Under the pieces are notes generated by a model. The model saw nothing but the letters and a program-made list of their open reading frames with translations. It made no database searches and was not told the origin of the DNA. From NCBI GenBank assembly GCA_031411655.1, contig JANOBM010000056.1, positions 116,832-180,831 on the forward strand: a DNA stretch of 64,000 bases, read 5' to 3'. The translations under genes and the position numbers were made by a program. Positions 44,266 through 54,402 of the stretch are shown here, in pieces (position 1 is the first letter of the stretch; every line of letters starts with the position of its first letter). The stretch is from UBA6163 sp031411655. GTDB taxonomy: Bacteria > Planctomycetota > Planctomycetia > Pirellulales > Pirellulaceae.

Positions 44266-45840
44266 ATGGGGGACTATGGACTGCTTAGCCTTTTGCCGCC
44301 CCTCCTAGCGATTTTGTTGGCAATTGCATTTCGCCAAGTCATAGTACCTCTTTTGCTGGCGATCCTTTGCGGGTCCGTGATTCTTGAAAGCGGATCAGGT
44401 AGTGCGATCCAACTCTTTCTAAACGCCGCTCAAAGTTTTGTGGGATTCATCTGGGATTCTGTTACTGAAGCGGATCATCAACGTGCTTTTGTTTTTAGTC
44501 TTGCACTAGGCGCGATGGTGGGTGTTCTTGAAGCTGGCGGCGGAATGGTGGCGCTTGTCAACCGATTTGCTTCTCGTGTTCGTTCTCGTCGTGGTGGACA
44601 GACACTGATCGCAACATTCGGGTTGGGTATCTTCTTCGATGACTACGCCAGCACACTTTTGATCGGAGGGACGATGCGGACAACTGCCGATCGATTTGGA
44701 ATTTCCCGTGCCAAGTTGGCGTACTTAGTGGATACCACATCCGCACCGGTTGCTGGCTTGTCACCGATAAGCACGTGGGTGGTGACCGAGGTCAGCTATG
44801 TCGCGGCCGGATTGGTAGCTGCCTCGATGACCGACGAATCCGCGTTTGCATTGCTGATCGCGTCGCTTCCCTTTCGCTTTTACCCGATACTAGCGTTAGT
44901 GATGGTGTTTGCGATTGCGATCAGCGATCGTGACTTTGGCCCGATGCTCAACGAAGAGCCGATTGAGGTGGCCGATGATTCCACTTTGTTAAATTCTGCG
45001 AGCTTACCATCTCGCTATCTGGGGTGGGCCGCGATTGTGCCTGTTGCGGGCTGCGTATCGGCTGTCATCGTCAGCTTGGTTTGTACTGGATGGATTCAGT
45101 CAAGCGATTTGTCAGAGACGGTGCTCCAGCGGATCGGTGGAATCATCAGCAACGGCGACAGTTATGGCGCGTTGATTAACGGTGGAGTACTGGGTTTGAT
45201 TTTGGCGATTGTGATGCATCGTTGGCTTGGCAAGCTAAGCTGGAAACAGCTGTTTCATGGAAGCAGACATGGTGCCATCCAAATGATTCCGGCGATGGCG
45301 ATCTTGTGGTTGGCCTGGGCGTTGTCCGCACAAACCTCCTCGGACCAACTGAACACGGGCGGCGCGATTGCAAGTTGGCTTGGCGACCGGGTGCCGGCGA
45401 TGCTCCTGCCAACCGCCGTATTCCTAGTCTCCTCGGGCGTTGCATTTGCGACCGGTACGAGCTGGGGAACGATGGCGATTTTAACTCCTATCGCGATGCA
45501 CCTTTCGATCACCGTTGCTGGTGGTCTTCCCAACGATCCCATCGCTTTGGCGACTTTAGGAAGTGTGCTCGCCGGTGCCATTTTCGGCGATCACTGCTCT
45601 CCTATTTCTGATACTACGGTATTGTCGAGTCGTGCTAGTGGTTGTGACCACATGGTCCATGTACGAACACAGATGCCCTACGCGTTAGTTGTCGGTGTTA
45701 TTAGTATCATTGCCGGCACGCTCCCCGTCGCCTGCGGCGTTTCACCTTACGTATGCTTGGCGATCGGAACAGCGGCCACGATTGGGTTCGTCTACCTGTT
45801 CGGAAAGACGACGTCAAATCCAGTAACGACTAAGCAATGA
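44266..45840 (+). CDS. NhaC-family Na+/H+ antiporter
   Basis: The 524-residue protein has about 11-12 hydrophobic segments and the NhaC-family core GLGIFFDDYASTLLIGGTMR followed by LVDTTSAPVAGLSPISTW, where the acidic pair DD is expected in ion transport. It sits in the cytoplasmic membrane and exchanges Na+ (or a metabolite) for H+. AAAGG lies upstream of ATG 44266. The last 11 bases overlap the converging VWA gene. Confidence 0.88.
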   Translation: MGDYGLLSLLPPLLAILLAIAFRQVIVPLLLAILCGSVILESGSGSAIQLFLNAAQSFVGFIWDSVTEADHQRAFVFSLALGAMVGVLEAGGGMVALVNRFASRVRSRRGGQTLIATFGLGIFFDDYASTLLIGGTMRTTADRFGISRAKLAYLVDTTSAPVAGLSPISTWVVTEVSYVAAGLVAASMTDESAFALLIASLPFRFYPILALVMVFAIAISDRDFGPMLNEEPIEVADDSTLLNSASLPSRYLGWAAIVPVAGCVSAVIVSLVCTGWIQSSDLSETVLQRIGGIISNGDSYGALINGGVLGLILAIVMHRWLGKLSWKQLFHGSRHGAIQMIPAMAILWLAWALSAQTSSDQLNTGGAIASWLGDRVPAMLLPTAVFLVSSGVAFATGTSWGTMAILTPIAMHLSITVAGGLPNDPIALATLGSVLAGAIFGDHCSPISDTTVLSSRASGCDHMVHVRTQMPYALVVGVISIIAGTLPVACGVSPYVCLAIGTAATIGFVYLFGKTTSNPVTTKQ

Positions 45841-47527
45841 TCTCGCGCCGATTCTTGACGTAATCCCATAAGACGAACCGATCGAGATTCTTTCCGTTGG
45901 TAAAGAATACGCGTCCTTTTGTGCTCTCTGCGAGCCGATAAGCGAACTTGATGTCCTCTTCGGACTGTGACCAGCTTGGTATCAAGAAGAGATTGATCGT
46001 GATCCCTTCCTTCATGCAAAGTGCACCTTCTCGCATCGTCGCTTGTTCGGTCTTCGGATGCGGTGGATAAAGCATGTAAAGCATTTGGTCTTCGAAGTGC
46101 GCCGTTGGAAGTCCATCAGTGATCAGAACGATCTGTCGATTCGGAGTATCGACGGTGGCAAGGTTCTGACGGGCGAGCTTTAACGCATGCTGGATGTTGG
46201 TGAAGTGAGGGTGGATCATATGCTCGCCAATGTCTTGCCGGCTCATATCAGCGGCAAGTTGGACCCACGGATCGTGGATGGTAACCGGCTTGGGCATCAT
46301 CTCAATGATTTCACCAGGCTGGCGGAGCTTCGCGAAGGTGTACATTTCGATGAAGCGAAGGAAATCCCCGGGAAACTCGCTATTGATCAACCCTTGTAAC
46401 GCCAATGCCATTCGTTTGACGTGGATGTATTGGCCGTCGTATCGCATCGATCCGCTCATGTCCATGATGACACAAGTGGCGCATTTGGGATGGTTTCGCG
46501 TCTTGTGGACGACAATGTCTTCACTCCGCAATCGCAGTGGGCGTTCGCCGCCGCTGCGAAGCAATGCATTGACGATGGACTGGGGAAAATCCATGTTTGC
46601 AACACTGTCGCCAAACTCATATGGCTTCGTTTGCTGCAGCTCAACCGCGCCTTCCCCCACAACGTCGCCTTGATGTCGGCCCGATCGGGATTCTTTTAGC
46701 TCACTAAAGATGCGAGAGAGCAATCGTCCTTGGAAAATCTTGTAAGCCTTGGGGGTCAAGCGGAAGGCACCGTTTTTCTCGCGATCAAGTCCTTGGCGTT
46801 CCGCTTGTTCGCGCAGCAAGTTTTCAACTTGGCGGCGCAGCTCCTCAAGCTGTTGCATATCACCGGGGTCAGCGAATTCACTCATCGTCTCCATATCGAT
46901 GACTCCAATCTGAGCAGTCTTGGAGGCTTCCTCTATCTGTCTCAGCAGTTCATCAATCTTCTCAAGCTCTTCCTTGATAGCAAGAGCTTCCGGCACACTC
47001 ATGGATGTTACGCCGGTGAAGTCGTACTTGGACACCAACTCCTGCACTTGGTGCTTCTCGATCATTCGCTCATGGACTTGCATGAGACCTTGTGCAAATG
47101 GACTGTTGTCATCTCCTGCGCGATACCAAAGTCGCTCGATGTCATAAGGTTGTTCGTGCCTGACTGCGTTGTCGAATCGCTGCTGCAAATCTTTGGGAGG
47201 ACGGACCTGTTTGGCCGCTCCTGCCAAGGCCTTGCGAGCTTTCTTTTCAACCGCTTTGGTTTCATACGTCTCAAGTATCTTTCGTTTTCTCTCCTGAAGC
47301 ATTGCCCGAATCGCGTCTAGGCTCGGGCCTAGGCCGGCGATTTGTGTCGGATCCAATCGAATGGCTCGAGCAAGCTCCTCTTCGGTCAATTCTCGGAAGC
47401 CACCATACATCAGGGCATGTTCAAACGCCGGGCTGACAAGATCCGGAGGAGGTTGAGTCGGGCTAGGAAAGCTTGCCGGGTCGTATTTTTGGTACGAGTG
47501 AATGATTCCGCCGGGTCGGTAGGCCAT
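45830..47527 (-). CDS. VWA-domain protein, partner of a MoxR/ChlI-type AAA+ ATPase
   Basis: The 565-residue protein has a helical, charged N-terminal half (about 1-330) and a C-terminal von Willebrand A domain (about 345-560) with the MIDAS motif MDMSGSMRYDG, ITDGLPTAHFED and other metal-site residues. There is no signal peptide or membrane segment, so it is cytosolic. It follows the AAA+ gene by 65 bases; VWA plus MoxR/ChlI ATPase pairs work as metal-insertion or protein-remodelling machines. The client is unknown. Confidence 0.88.
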   Translation of the reverse strand: MAYRPGGIIHSYQKYDPASFPSPTQPPPDLVSPAFEHALMYGGFRELTEEELARAIRLDPTQIAGLGPSLDAIRAMLQERKRKILETYETKAVEKKARKALAGAAKQVRPPKDLQQRFDNAVRHEQPYDIERLWYRAGDDNSPFAQGLMQVHERMIEKHQVQELVSKYDFTGVTSMSVPEALAIKEELEKIDELLRQIEEASKTAQIGVIDMETMSEFADPGDMQQLEELRRQVENLLREQAERQGLDREKNGAFRLTPKAYKIFQGRLLSRIFSELKESRSGRHQGDVVGEGAVELQQTKPYEFGDSVANMDFPQSIVNALLRSGGERPLRLRSEDIVVHKTRNHPKCATCVIMDMSGSMRYDGQYIHVKRMALALQGLINSEFPGDFLRFIEMYTFAKLRQPGEIIEMMPKPVTIHDPWVQLAADMSRQDIGEHMIHPHFTNIQHALKLARQNLATVDTPNRQIVLITDGLPTAHFEDQMLYMLYPPHPKTEQATMREGALCMKEGITINLFLIPSWSQSEEDIKFAYRLAESTKGRVFFTNGKNLDRFVLWDYVKNRREIIA

Positions 47528-47592
47528 GGGTCGACTTCGATTGAGAGCTGTGGGGTATGGCTAGTGGTTGCGATACATATTGGATAGGGCGC

Positions 47593-49017
47593 TCAAGTTT
47601 CGTACTCCACCTTACCGTGCCGTTCGCTGCGACTAATTCGGTCCATGCTGTATAGTCCCGCCAACACGAACTCAACGCAACTTGCGCGAACGGCTTCCGT
47701 TTCGCTGGCATTTACTTCAAACGCCTTCTCCCAAGCGGCAGGAACTCGCTTCAGCCTCTGTGCATATTCGGAACTCGGTAGCATGTCACCCACTTCGACA
47801 CGAACCCCTTGGCGAAAGACCTCCGATATCTCGCTGAGTCCATGTTCTTCAACATACTCAGCAAAGACAACCTGAATGGCTGTGGCAATCACATGCTCCA
47901 ACACCTGCTTCTCGCTCATCTGATGGCTTCCCATAAGGTCCAACTCGAGTTTCCCGAGAGAGCTGCTTGGGAGATGCCCTAGGTCGCTGATTCGGGGTAC
48001 AGCGGGTTGTTCGCCAAGCAACACACCACGATGTCTCGCCGAGGCCACCATGGTGCGGAAGTTCGCGAGTGAGAAGCGTGCCGATACTCCGGAGGCATGA
48101 TCTACATACTTGCTTCGTCTGGCCTGATTGGTGATTTCTTCGATTACTTGGTACATAAAGTAAGGAACCTGTACGGGATAGTCACCACCAAGATCCTTTT
48201 CAACTTCTTGCCGAAGGATCTCAATCCCCTGCTCACGATCGGCAGGATAGTGTGTCTGTACAATCGTTCCAATTCGGTCCTTTAGCTGTGGAATCACCTT
48301 ACCAGACCGATTGTAGGTTGACGGATTCGCGGAGAACAAAATCGCGATGTCGATATCGAATTGAATGGGATAGCCGCGGATTTGAACGTCTCGCTCTTCA
48401 AGAATATTAAAAAGCCCGACCTGGACGAGATCATCTAGTTCCGGCAATTCGTTCATGGCGAAGATACCACGGTGCATCCGGGGAATGAGGCCGAAGGATA
48501 GTGCTTCTTCGGCGCCCATGCTGACACCTCCCGTGAGTTTTGCAGGATCGATTTCACCGATGATGTCAGCGAACTTGGTGCCTGGACTAAGGCGTTCAGC
48601 GTATCGACCGTCACGATGCCACCAAGCGATAGGGATATCTTCTGGGTCATGCGTCGCGACAAGCTGTTTTCCCAGCTTGGTGATCGGTTTTTCGGGATCC
48701 TCATGGACAGACAGTTCCGGGTGGTCGATGTACGGAACCCAAGGGTCAAGAAAGCGAGTGAGCATCCTCATGATGCGGCTTTTCGCCTGCCCTTTCTCAC
48801 CCATGAAAAGCATGTCATGGCCGGCGAGGATCGCGAGATTGATTTCCGGAATGACCGTATTGTCATAGCCGACAATGCCAGGAAAAAGCGTTTCGCCAGA
48901 AGCGAGCAACCTCAAGAGATTGCTTCGCATTTCCTGTTTGACTGTTCTTGTCGTCCAACCGCTTGAACGCAATTCTCTAAGATTCGTTGCTTCCGGGGCA
49001 TCCACTAACGTGCTCAT
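47593..49017 (-). CDS. MoxR/magnesium-chelatase-I-like AAA+ ATPase
   Basis: The 474-residue protein has Walker A GEKGQAKS (Ala at the usual Gly position, as in RavA-type proteins), a Walker-B-like IFAMNELPEL with Asn-Glu replacing Asp-Glu, a sensor segment ILFSANPSTYN, and LKDRIGTIVQTHYP. The same Asn-Glu pattern appears to be typical of this MoxR/ChlI-like branch. It is expected to form a hexamer that remodels a target together with the VWA protein downstream. No chlorophyll or cobalamin chelatase gene is nearby. Confidence 0.88.
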   Translation of the reverse strand: MSTLVDAPEATNLRELRSSGWTTRTVKQEMRSNLLRLLASGETLFPGIVGYDNTVIPEINLAILAGHDMLFMGEKGQAKSRIMRMLTRFLDPWVPYIDHPELSVHEDPEKPITKLGKQLVATHDPEDIPIAWWHRDGRYAERLSPGTKFADIIGEIDPAKLTGGVSMGAEEALSFGLIPRMHRGIFAMNELPELDDLVQVGLFNILEERDVQIRGYPIQFDIDIAILFSANPSTYNRSGKVIPQLKDRIGTIVQTHYPADREQGIEILRQEVEKDLGGDYPVQVPYFMYQVIEEITNQARRSKYVDHASGVSARFSLANFRTMVASARHRGVLLGEQPAVPRISDLGHLPSSSLGKLELDLMGSHQMSEKQVLEHVIATAIQVVFAEYVEEHGLSEISEVFRQGVRVEVGDMLPSSEYAQRLKRVPAAWEKAFEVNASETEAVRASCVEFVLAGLYSMDRISRSERHGKVEYET

Positions 49018-49100
49018 GCAAATTCCAATCGCCTGAAGGTACTATGCTGATCGACCGTCGCGATCATTGTACGCACGCCGCCAAGCGGGAAAGCGAAAGC

Positions 49101-51602
49101 CTAACCTGAAACCACGCTAATCTTGAGTTTTGTCGGGCGCTTCGCCGGATGCTCTTCCAGCGAAAGGGGAGGATTTGTCAGTTCGATCTTTGCACCGCTC
49201 AATGGGTCTAGCAGTGAAAGAGAGATCGGATTCTGCATATCGACCGGTGTGATCCATCGAACCGTCCAGCTACCTCGCGCGAGATCAGCACGATAGGTTA
49301 GTGGAGAATCCGGCGAGGTCTCAGGGTCGGGCGTGAGCAGACGTCCATCGATCGCTAACAACTGGGTCGAGCGATCAACAAATCTTGGAAGCTGGAGGGA
49401 AACGGCGGTAGGGTTGTCAACGCTAATCATACCTACTAGCTCAACGGTGGCTTTCGCGAGATCCGCTTTCGCTTGCTCGCCGATTTGTGTGATCACTTTT
49501 CCTGTCAGAGGGGTGCCTGGCTCATAAGTCAACAATACGCCGATGTCATCATTGCCAACGCGGATACGGCCAACCATTCCTCGGATCGTAGCATTCTTTA
49601 TTTCGACAAGGGGTTTCGTTTCCGTGGCCACCGGCTTTGCCAGGACAAGACTCGACGCCGCCGCAAACGCCCATGGATGATCTTTCCGTAGTTGGCCTTT
49701 GACACGTGCTATCGCTAAAAGGTCGGTCTCGGATGCAACGGGTTGTACATTGCTCAAGAGTTCGTCCGCATGCAGGATAAATGAATCATGCATCCATCCC
49801 TTAGCTCGCTCAGCAGCCGCGATGTAGCCATTTGCAAGATGGATTAGTTCTTCGACATCTGGTGAGCCACCCATCAACGACTCATTGCTCGCGAGACTTG
49901 CAAATTTAGCATCGCTCCCTTTCGATAAGAGTGGCAACGCCTGAACCCAGTTTCTTCGCACGAGCGCCCAATATCGACCGGCGGAAAATTGATCACCCGG
50001 TGTCACCTCGGTAGCGGCCGCCAATGCAAACTTCTCCGCGGTTGATTTGAATCGAATCATGGTATCGAGTGTGTCGACCGAATCGTTGGTCCATGCCGCC
50101 ATTTCAACATTGCCGCCCGTGTCTGCGGCTTGTTGAAGTAAGGTCGCGATCAACTTGGCGCTTTGCAATTCGCCATCGAGTAAAGCTCGGCCGAACCCAG
50201 TGGCCAATGCCGCGATCAGGTGTTTCTGCGTTGATTCGTCGGCTCTCCCATCGCTCGCAATCGTTAACCATTCGACAGTGGTGGCCCAGCGATCTAACCC
50301 GAATGCCTTCGTAAACTCAAGTAAATGTCGATCGGCTTCCGCTTGGTCTCCCAGTCGGATCGCGAACACGGATGCCCACTTGGTACCAACCCAACGCTTT
50401 GCGTCACCGACCGAGGCTTCGCTCATCCACTTCGTTGTTGCCAACTTTCTTGCTGTCCAATCGCCTTCAGGCAATCCATCCAGCACTTGCAAAAGTTCTT
50501 GTTGACATTCTGCAATTTCATCTTGCGTGGGTATCAAGATTGGTGTGAGATCAGGCTCTTTCACTGCAACGCTAGGCATCACCGCGTCAGCGATGAGACC
50601 GACCGGTGGGCTCCTATCGATGAGTTCCAGTCCTTCTTCGACGTCAGCGACCAACAGGTCATTCAAAAAAGGTGAATTGACGACTGGCTTGGGCGCGAGA
50701 AACGCAACGGGTTCAACACTCGTACTTAGCGGTGGCATTGAACTCGCGACCGGTTCGATCGGATCGCTCGATTGATTGTGATGTTCGGACGAATTGACTA
50801 CCGACTCCGTTGCCGCTTCGGTACTCTCTGAACTTGATAGGGGCCGGACTCGGCCTGCATTTTCAGCAACACTCGTCGCTGAATTCTCCAAGTCCGCAGG
50901 AGAGGCTATTAGGGGAACCATTACCGCTTCGTTTCTAGCACTTACCACTACCGCACGCTCGGCGCTTCCAAAGTCTTTTGTCATCCGCCAACTAGCGAGC
51001 GAGACCGATACCATTGCCGCAAGGGTGGCAACCGTGACGGGGCGATAGGCAAGCCAACGTCTACCTACTCTTATCAGGTGGCGAATTGGTCGATCGACAA
51101 GCAGGTCAGTCGATTGAAGGGACTGGCCCCATTCACTCGACGGTTGCTCCGCGAAATAGTGATCGCCATGATGGTGCAGCGGCCGGAATGGTTTGGGAAT
51201 AAGACCCCCCACCGTAAACACGCCCTCTTCCATCGTGTCGGATTCAACAGAAGACTGGTAGTTACCCTTCGATTGCGCGAGCCGGACCGCTTCGTCGGTC
51301 AATTGGGGATGAATCCGCCCAAGCATCATCCGATGAAGTGAGTCCTCGCGACGTCGTGGATCGAGCAAGCGATAACCTGTCGCTATCACGCTAGCAAGCT
51401 TCTGTTCATTCGTCGTGTCAGGATGCGACAGATGCAACGATGCGAGCGGTCGGGCAGACTTTGCCATGGCGCGTCGGATGACGGCAGGCCGAAATTCCAT
51501 CGGGCGCACACCGATAGTTTTATAATCTTCGATTTGTAGTGGTAGCATGGTGACCATCGGTTCGTCCGTGTTTGGCGATTGATCAGATGTGGTCGGATCC
51601 AC
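49101..51602 (-). CDS. Large single-pass membrane protein of unknown function
   Basis: This 833-residue protein has an N-terminal cytosolic region of about 190 residues, one transmembrane segment (VATLAAMVSVSLASW), a Ser/Glu/Pro-rich linker, and a large outer domain (about 370-833). The first 110 residues (FRPAVIRRAMAKSARPL, TGYRLLDPRRRED) are loosely DnaJ/scaffold-like, but no HPD motif is seen. The outer part is helical and then beta-rich, with no recognised family. It lies 83 bases after the end of the minus-strand MoxR frame's start region and is probably upstream in the same direction. Confidence 0.7.
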   Translation of the reverse strand: MDPTTSDQSPNTDEPMVTMLPLQIEDYKTIGVRPMEFRPAVIRRAMAKSARPLASLHLSHPDTTNEQKLASVIATGYRLLDPRRREDSLHRMMLGRIHPQLTDEAVRLAQSKGNYQSSVESDTMEEGVFTVGGLIPKPFRPLHHHGDHYFAEQPSSEWGQSLQSTDLLVDRPIRHLIRVGRRWLAYRPVTVATLAAMVSVSLASWRMTKDFGSAERAVVVSARNEAVMVPLIASPADLENSATSVAENAGRVRPLSSSESTEAATESVVNSSEHHNQSSDPIEPVASSMPPLSTSVEPVAFLAPKPVVNSPFLNDLLVADVEEGLELIDRSPPVGLIADAVMPSVAVKEPDLTPILIPTQDEIAECQQELLQVLDGLPEGDWTARKLATTKWMSEASVGDAKRWVGTKWASVFAIRLGDQAEADRHLLEFTKAFGLDRWATTVEWLTIASDGRADESTQKHLIAALATGFGRALLDGELQSAKLIATLLQQAADTGGNVEMAAWTNDSVDTLDTMIRFKSTAEKFALAAATEVTPGDQFSAGRYWALVRRNWVQALPLLSKGSDAKFASLASNESLMGGSPDVEELIHLANGYIAAAERAKGWMHDSFILHADELLSNVQPVASETDLLAIARVKGQLRKDHPWAFAAASSLVLAKPVATETKPLVEIKNATIRGMVGRIRVGNDDIGVLLTYEPGTPLTGKVITQIGEQAKADLAKATVELVGMISVDNPTAVSLQLPRFVDRSTQLLAIDGRLLTPDPETSPDSPLTYRADLARGSWTVRWITPVDMQNPISLSLLDPLSGAKIELTNPPLSLEEHPAKRPTKLKISVVSG

Positions 51603-51936
51603 TTCTTCGTCTCCTACGTCGAGCGATAGCTCTCAAGGACACATCGTGCAAGAAACAGTCTCGCAAGATGTTGGGCGACCAAACGGTTGCCCAATACATT
51701 CGATTGGGGGGTGTGTTAGGGTTGGGGTGGGATATCTAAACGTTGCGATTTTCGGTTCTTCTAGGGAGTCTTCCCATTTTTGTTCGGACAGTGAGTTAGG
51801 TGCATCGCTGGCCAGCCTGCAGGTAATCGATTATCGCGGGTGCGACAGTGGTGCCATTTCGCGTCCCGCGCTGTTGCTCCCATAGTAGACACCGCAGTCG
51901 CAATCTGGTTCCTCAATTCGGCGTGCACTTATCGGA
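51603..51936. other. Intergenic region containing a G-rich tract
   Basis: This 334-base spacer separates two minus-strand genes. Its notable content is a four-run guanine tract on the plus strand (51706-51731). No other gene or clear promoter was seen. Confidence 0.5.
51706..51731 (+). other. Potential G-quadruplex motif
   Basis: Four guanine runs (G6, G3, G4, G3) with loops of 7, 2 and 1 bases fit the canonical G3+N1-7 pattern. It lies about 105 bases upstream of the start of the minus-strand 833-residue protein gene, on that gene's template strand, where it could affect transcription. Confidence 0.6.
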
Positions 51937-52839
51937 TCACACGTCGCACACCTTTGCAGCATGCGCAAGGGCGGAGATCGGATCATTCCAGGTTGGAATA
52001 AACTCCTGGGCGACGTAACCCTGATACCCGGTATCAAGTATCGTCCGAATCACTGCTGGATAGTGAATTTCCTGGGTTTCGTCTAGTTCACCCCGACCGG
52101 GATTGCCTGCCGTGTGATAGTGCCCCACAAGGTCGTGATAACGGCGTATGTTACGGATCAAATCACCATGCATGATCTGCACGTGATAGATATCAAACAG
52201 CAATCGAAACTGCGGCGAATCAACGCTTTTTACCAAGTCTACGCAGCGTTCCAGGTCGTCGCCCCAGTATCCCGGGTGACCTTTCATTGGGTGCGAGTCG
52301 TCACGGCTGTTCAAATGTTCGAGCACAAGGGTGATTTTTTTCTCCTCGGCGTACGGCATGACTCGCTTCCATGCCGATAAGCAATTGCGTTTTGCCGCCT
52401 CGTCGTTGATGCCCGGTTTTGACATTCCTGTAAAGGTAATGACGCTTGGCGAGCCAAACTTTACCGCTAAATCGATCCCCTCGCGAAGTTTTGCTTCGAC
52501 CATCGCATGATGTTCCGGGTCGAGCGGACCTTGTTGGAACCCATGGCTACCCACCAGCGAAATCTTAAGTCCCATCGCCGTGATCGCTGGATAATCCGTT
52601 GATGGAACGCCTTCCATCGCCACCAGCCCGATGCGCTTTGCGTGACCAGCCAACGTGATCGCGTCCATCGGGTTGAAACACCAGCCCATTACCGACTGAT
52701 GAACACGCCCGTTTGTTACCACCGCTGTGTTTTCCGAGGGAGATTCTTCTTGTGTCGCTTTTAGATCCAGGGCTGCGATTGCAATGGGTAGTCCAGCCGC
52801 GCTTCCCGCAGTCGTTCGTATGAATTCTCGTCGGTCCAT
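51937..52839 (-). CDS. Exported hydroxypyruvate-isomerase-like TIM-barrel protein
   Basis: The 300-residue protein starts with a twin-arginine leader (MDRREFIRTTAGSAAGLPIA), so it is probably exported folded. The rest is a xylose-isomerase-like TIM barrel resembling hydroxypyruvate isomerase (Hyi/OtnI): VLEHLNSRDD, LLFDIYHVQIMHGD, GHYHTAGNPGRGELD and YVAQEFIP, with the Glu/Asp/His/Glu metal ligands visible. Members isomerise small hydroxy-keto acids. Tat export of such enzymes is common in planctomycetes but their extracytoplasmic substrates are unknown. Confidence 0.85.
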   Translation of the reverse strand: MDRREFIRTTAGSAAGLPIAIAALDLKATQEESPSENTAVVTNGRVHQSVMGWCFNPMDAITLAGHAKRIGLVAMEGVPSTDYPAITAMGLKISLVGSHGFQQGPLDPEHHAMVEAKLREGIDLAVKFGSPSVITFTGMSKPGINDEAAKRNCLSAWKRVMPYAEEKKITLVLEHLNSRDDSHPMKGHPGYWGDDLERCVDLVKSVDSPQFRLLFDIYHVQIMHGDLIRNIRRYHDLVGHYHTAGNPGRGELDETQEIHYPAVIRTILDTGYQGYVAQEFIPTWNDPISALAHAAKVCDV

Positions 52840-53122
52840 TTCACCCTCGATGTGTTATTTTCTACGCCGACCTACCGCGACGTGTCTCGCATGATACCTC
52901 GTTTTTAACCTCGGTTGTCACAAAAATTCGTTATGACTCGTTCAAAGTGAACGAGCATTTCAACCACTGCAATGCGAGCAGTCGCCAACATCGGTCCTTC
53001 TTCCCAATTGTTGATCCATCGCATACTTTTGATCGATCTACTAGTGTGCGGCTCAACGTCTTTGCTTTTACGGATGAAATCAAGGGTTGACCAGTTCTGC
53101 CGTCCGTCATCATCGGCCAAGC

Positions 53123-54259
53123 ATGTTCAAATACTACGCCGTGCGACTCTTGGCGGTAGCGATGATGTTGCCTGCTAGCGCGACTGAACCGGTGTCGTCA
53201 CTACCTGATGGCATCATGGGCGGAAGGCTATGCAATTCAGATGATGTGCGAGACCGGGCTGCGTCGAACAGTATCGCGGCCAATCTGGTGGATTCCGAAG
53301 AATTGGCAATCTCAGCTTCGGCAGACCGCAACGATCGTCGGTCTTGCCTGCAAGATGCCGTTTCCCGCAGTGTAAACCGTAAGCTCGCGTGTCATGAACG
53401 CGAGCGATCCGCGGCGCAGGCCCTTGTTCTCTACTTTCAACTACTTGGCCTATTAAAACAGCGAGAATTGCTCGAGCAGGCAACCTTGATCGCCGAACGC
53501 CTACTTCAGATGGCCAAAAAAGCCGATGAACTTGAGCTTAAGGATGGCGATGTATTTGAACTCGACAAGCAACGCCTAAGTCTCTTGGATCAGCAAGAAG
53601 AAGCGGACTTAGGCATTCTCAAACTACGATTGTCTCTCGCGGAGTTGGTAGACAATCCCTGTACCGAGGACTGCCTCTTCGTGACATCCGAAGGTCCGAT
53701 TGCGCAGGGGTTTGATGGCGATTATGCTGCTGCGTTGACGACGGCGTATGCCAGTCGTTGCGACCTTCAAGCTTTGGATACACTTTGTCGGTCGCTAAAC
53801 GAAGACACACTCCCCATTGTCCGTCAGCTTTTGGGCTCGCTTCAACCAGGTCTCGGGCTTTCGCTTCTCCTAGCGACTCGGAAGCCGCTATTAGCTTTGC
53901 ACAGCGACGACCGTTCCGACGCCGAGTTATGTCAACGGCGTAAGCAATGCCAGCAGTTGCGCCAGACCCGCCAGGGTCAAATAGAGACTCAAGTGCGCAT
54001 TGCGATTGCAGAAAGGGATTCCTCGCTCGCACGTTTAACGATCGCTGAGCAGCGGTCACATATCGATTCTGAAATAGTCAATCAGCGAAAAAAAGCAATT
54101 GAACTTGATCAAGCGATAGCGGGCGCGGATTTGATCGCTGAGCTAGAGCATCTTCGTGCTCGAGGCCGTGTTATCGAGCGGGAAACGGCCGTCGCCGTAG
54201 CAAAGGTCAGACTGCAAGAGGCAATCGGTACCGTGTTGGACGAACCTTCATCACCTTAA
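53123..54259 (+). CDS. Putative TolC-like helical exported protein
   Basis: The 378-residue product has a signal sequence (YYAVRLLAVAMMLPASA) and then two long alpha-helical, Leu/Gln/Glu-rich stretches (about 90-190 and 290-375) arranged like the internal repeat of outer-membrane efflux proteins. The likeness is to pattern rather than to strong motifs, and no beta-barrel-like parts are obvious. No inner-membrane pump or adaptor gene is adjacent. ATG 53123 was chosen over 53087 because it starts the signal peptide. Confidence 0.5.
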   Translation: MFKYYAVRLLAVAMMLPASATEPVSSLPDGIMGGRLCNSDDVRDRAASNSIAANLVDSEELAISASADRNDRRSCLQDAVSRSVNRKLACHERERSAAQALVLYFQLLGLLKQRELLEQATLIAERLLQMAKKADELELKDGDVFELDKQRLSLLDQQEEADLGILKLRLSLAELVDNPCTEDCLFVTSEGPIAQGFDGDYAAALTTAYASRCDLQALDTLCRSLNEDTLPIVRQLLGSLQPGLGLSLLLATRKPLLALHSDDRSDAELCQRRKQCQQLRQTRQGQIETQVRIAIAERDSSLARLTIAEQRSHIDSEIVNQRKKAIELDQAIAGADLIAELEHLRARGRVIERETAVAVAKVRLQEAIGTVLDEPSSP

Positions 54260-54402
54260 TATCCGTACTACGCAGTTAAAACCTGGTCGAGTTTTCTTGC
54301 GCTCAGTCGTCCAGCATTGCCATACCCCGCTGGCTCGTGAACCGTAAGTGAACGCGTTCCGGCTGGAATCTCCCAGCTTTGCTCATCAACCGGCACGGAG
54401 CA

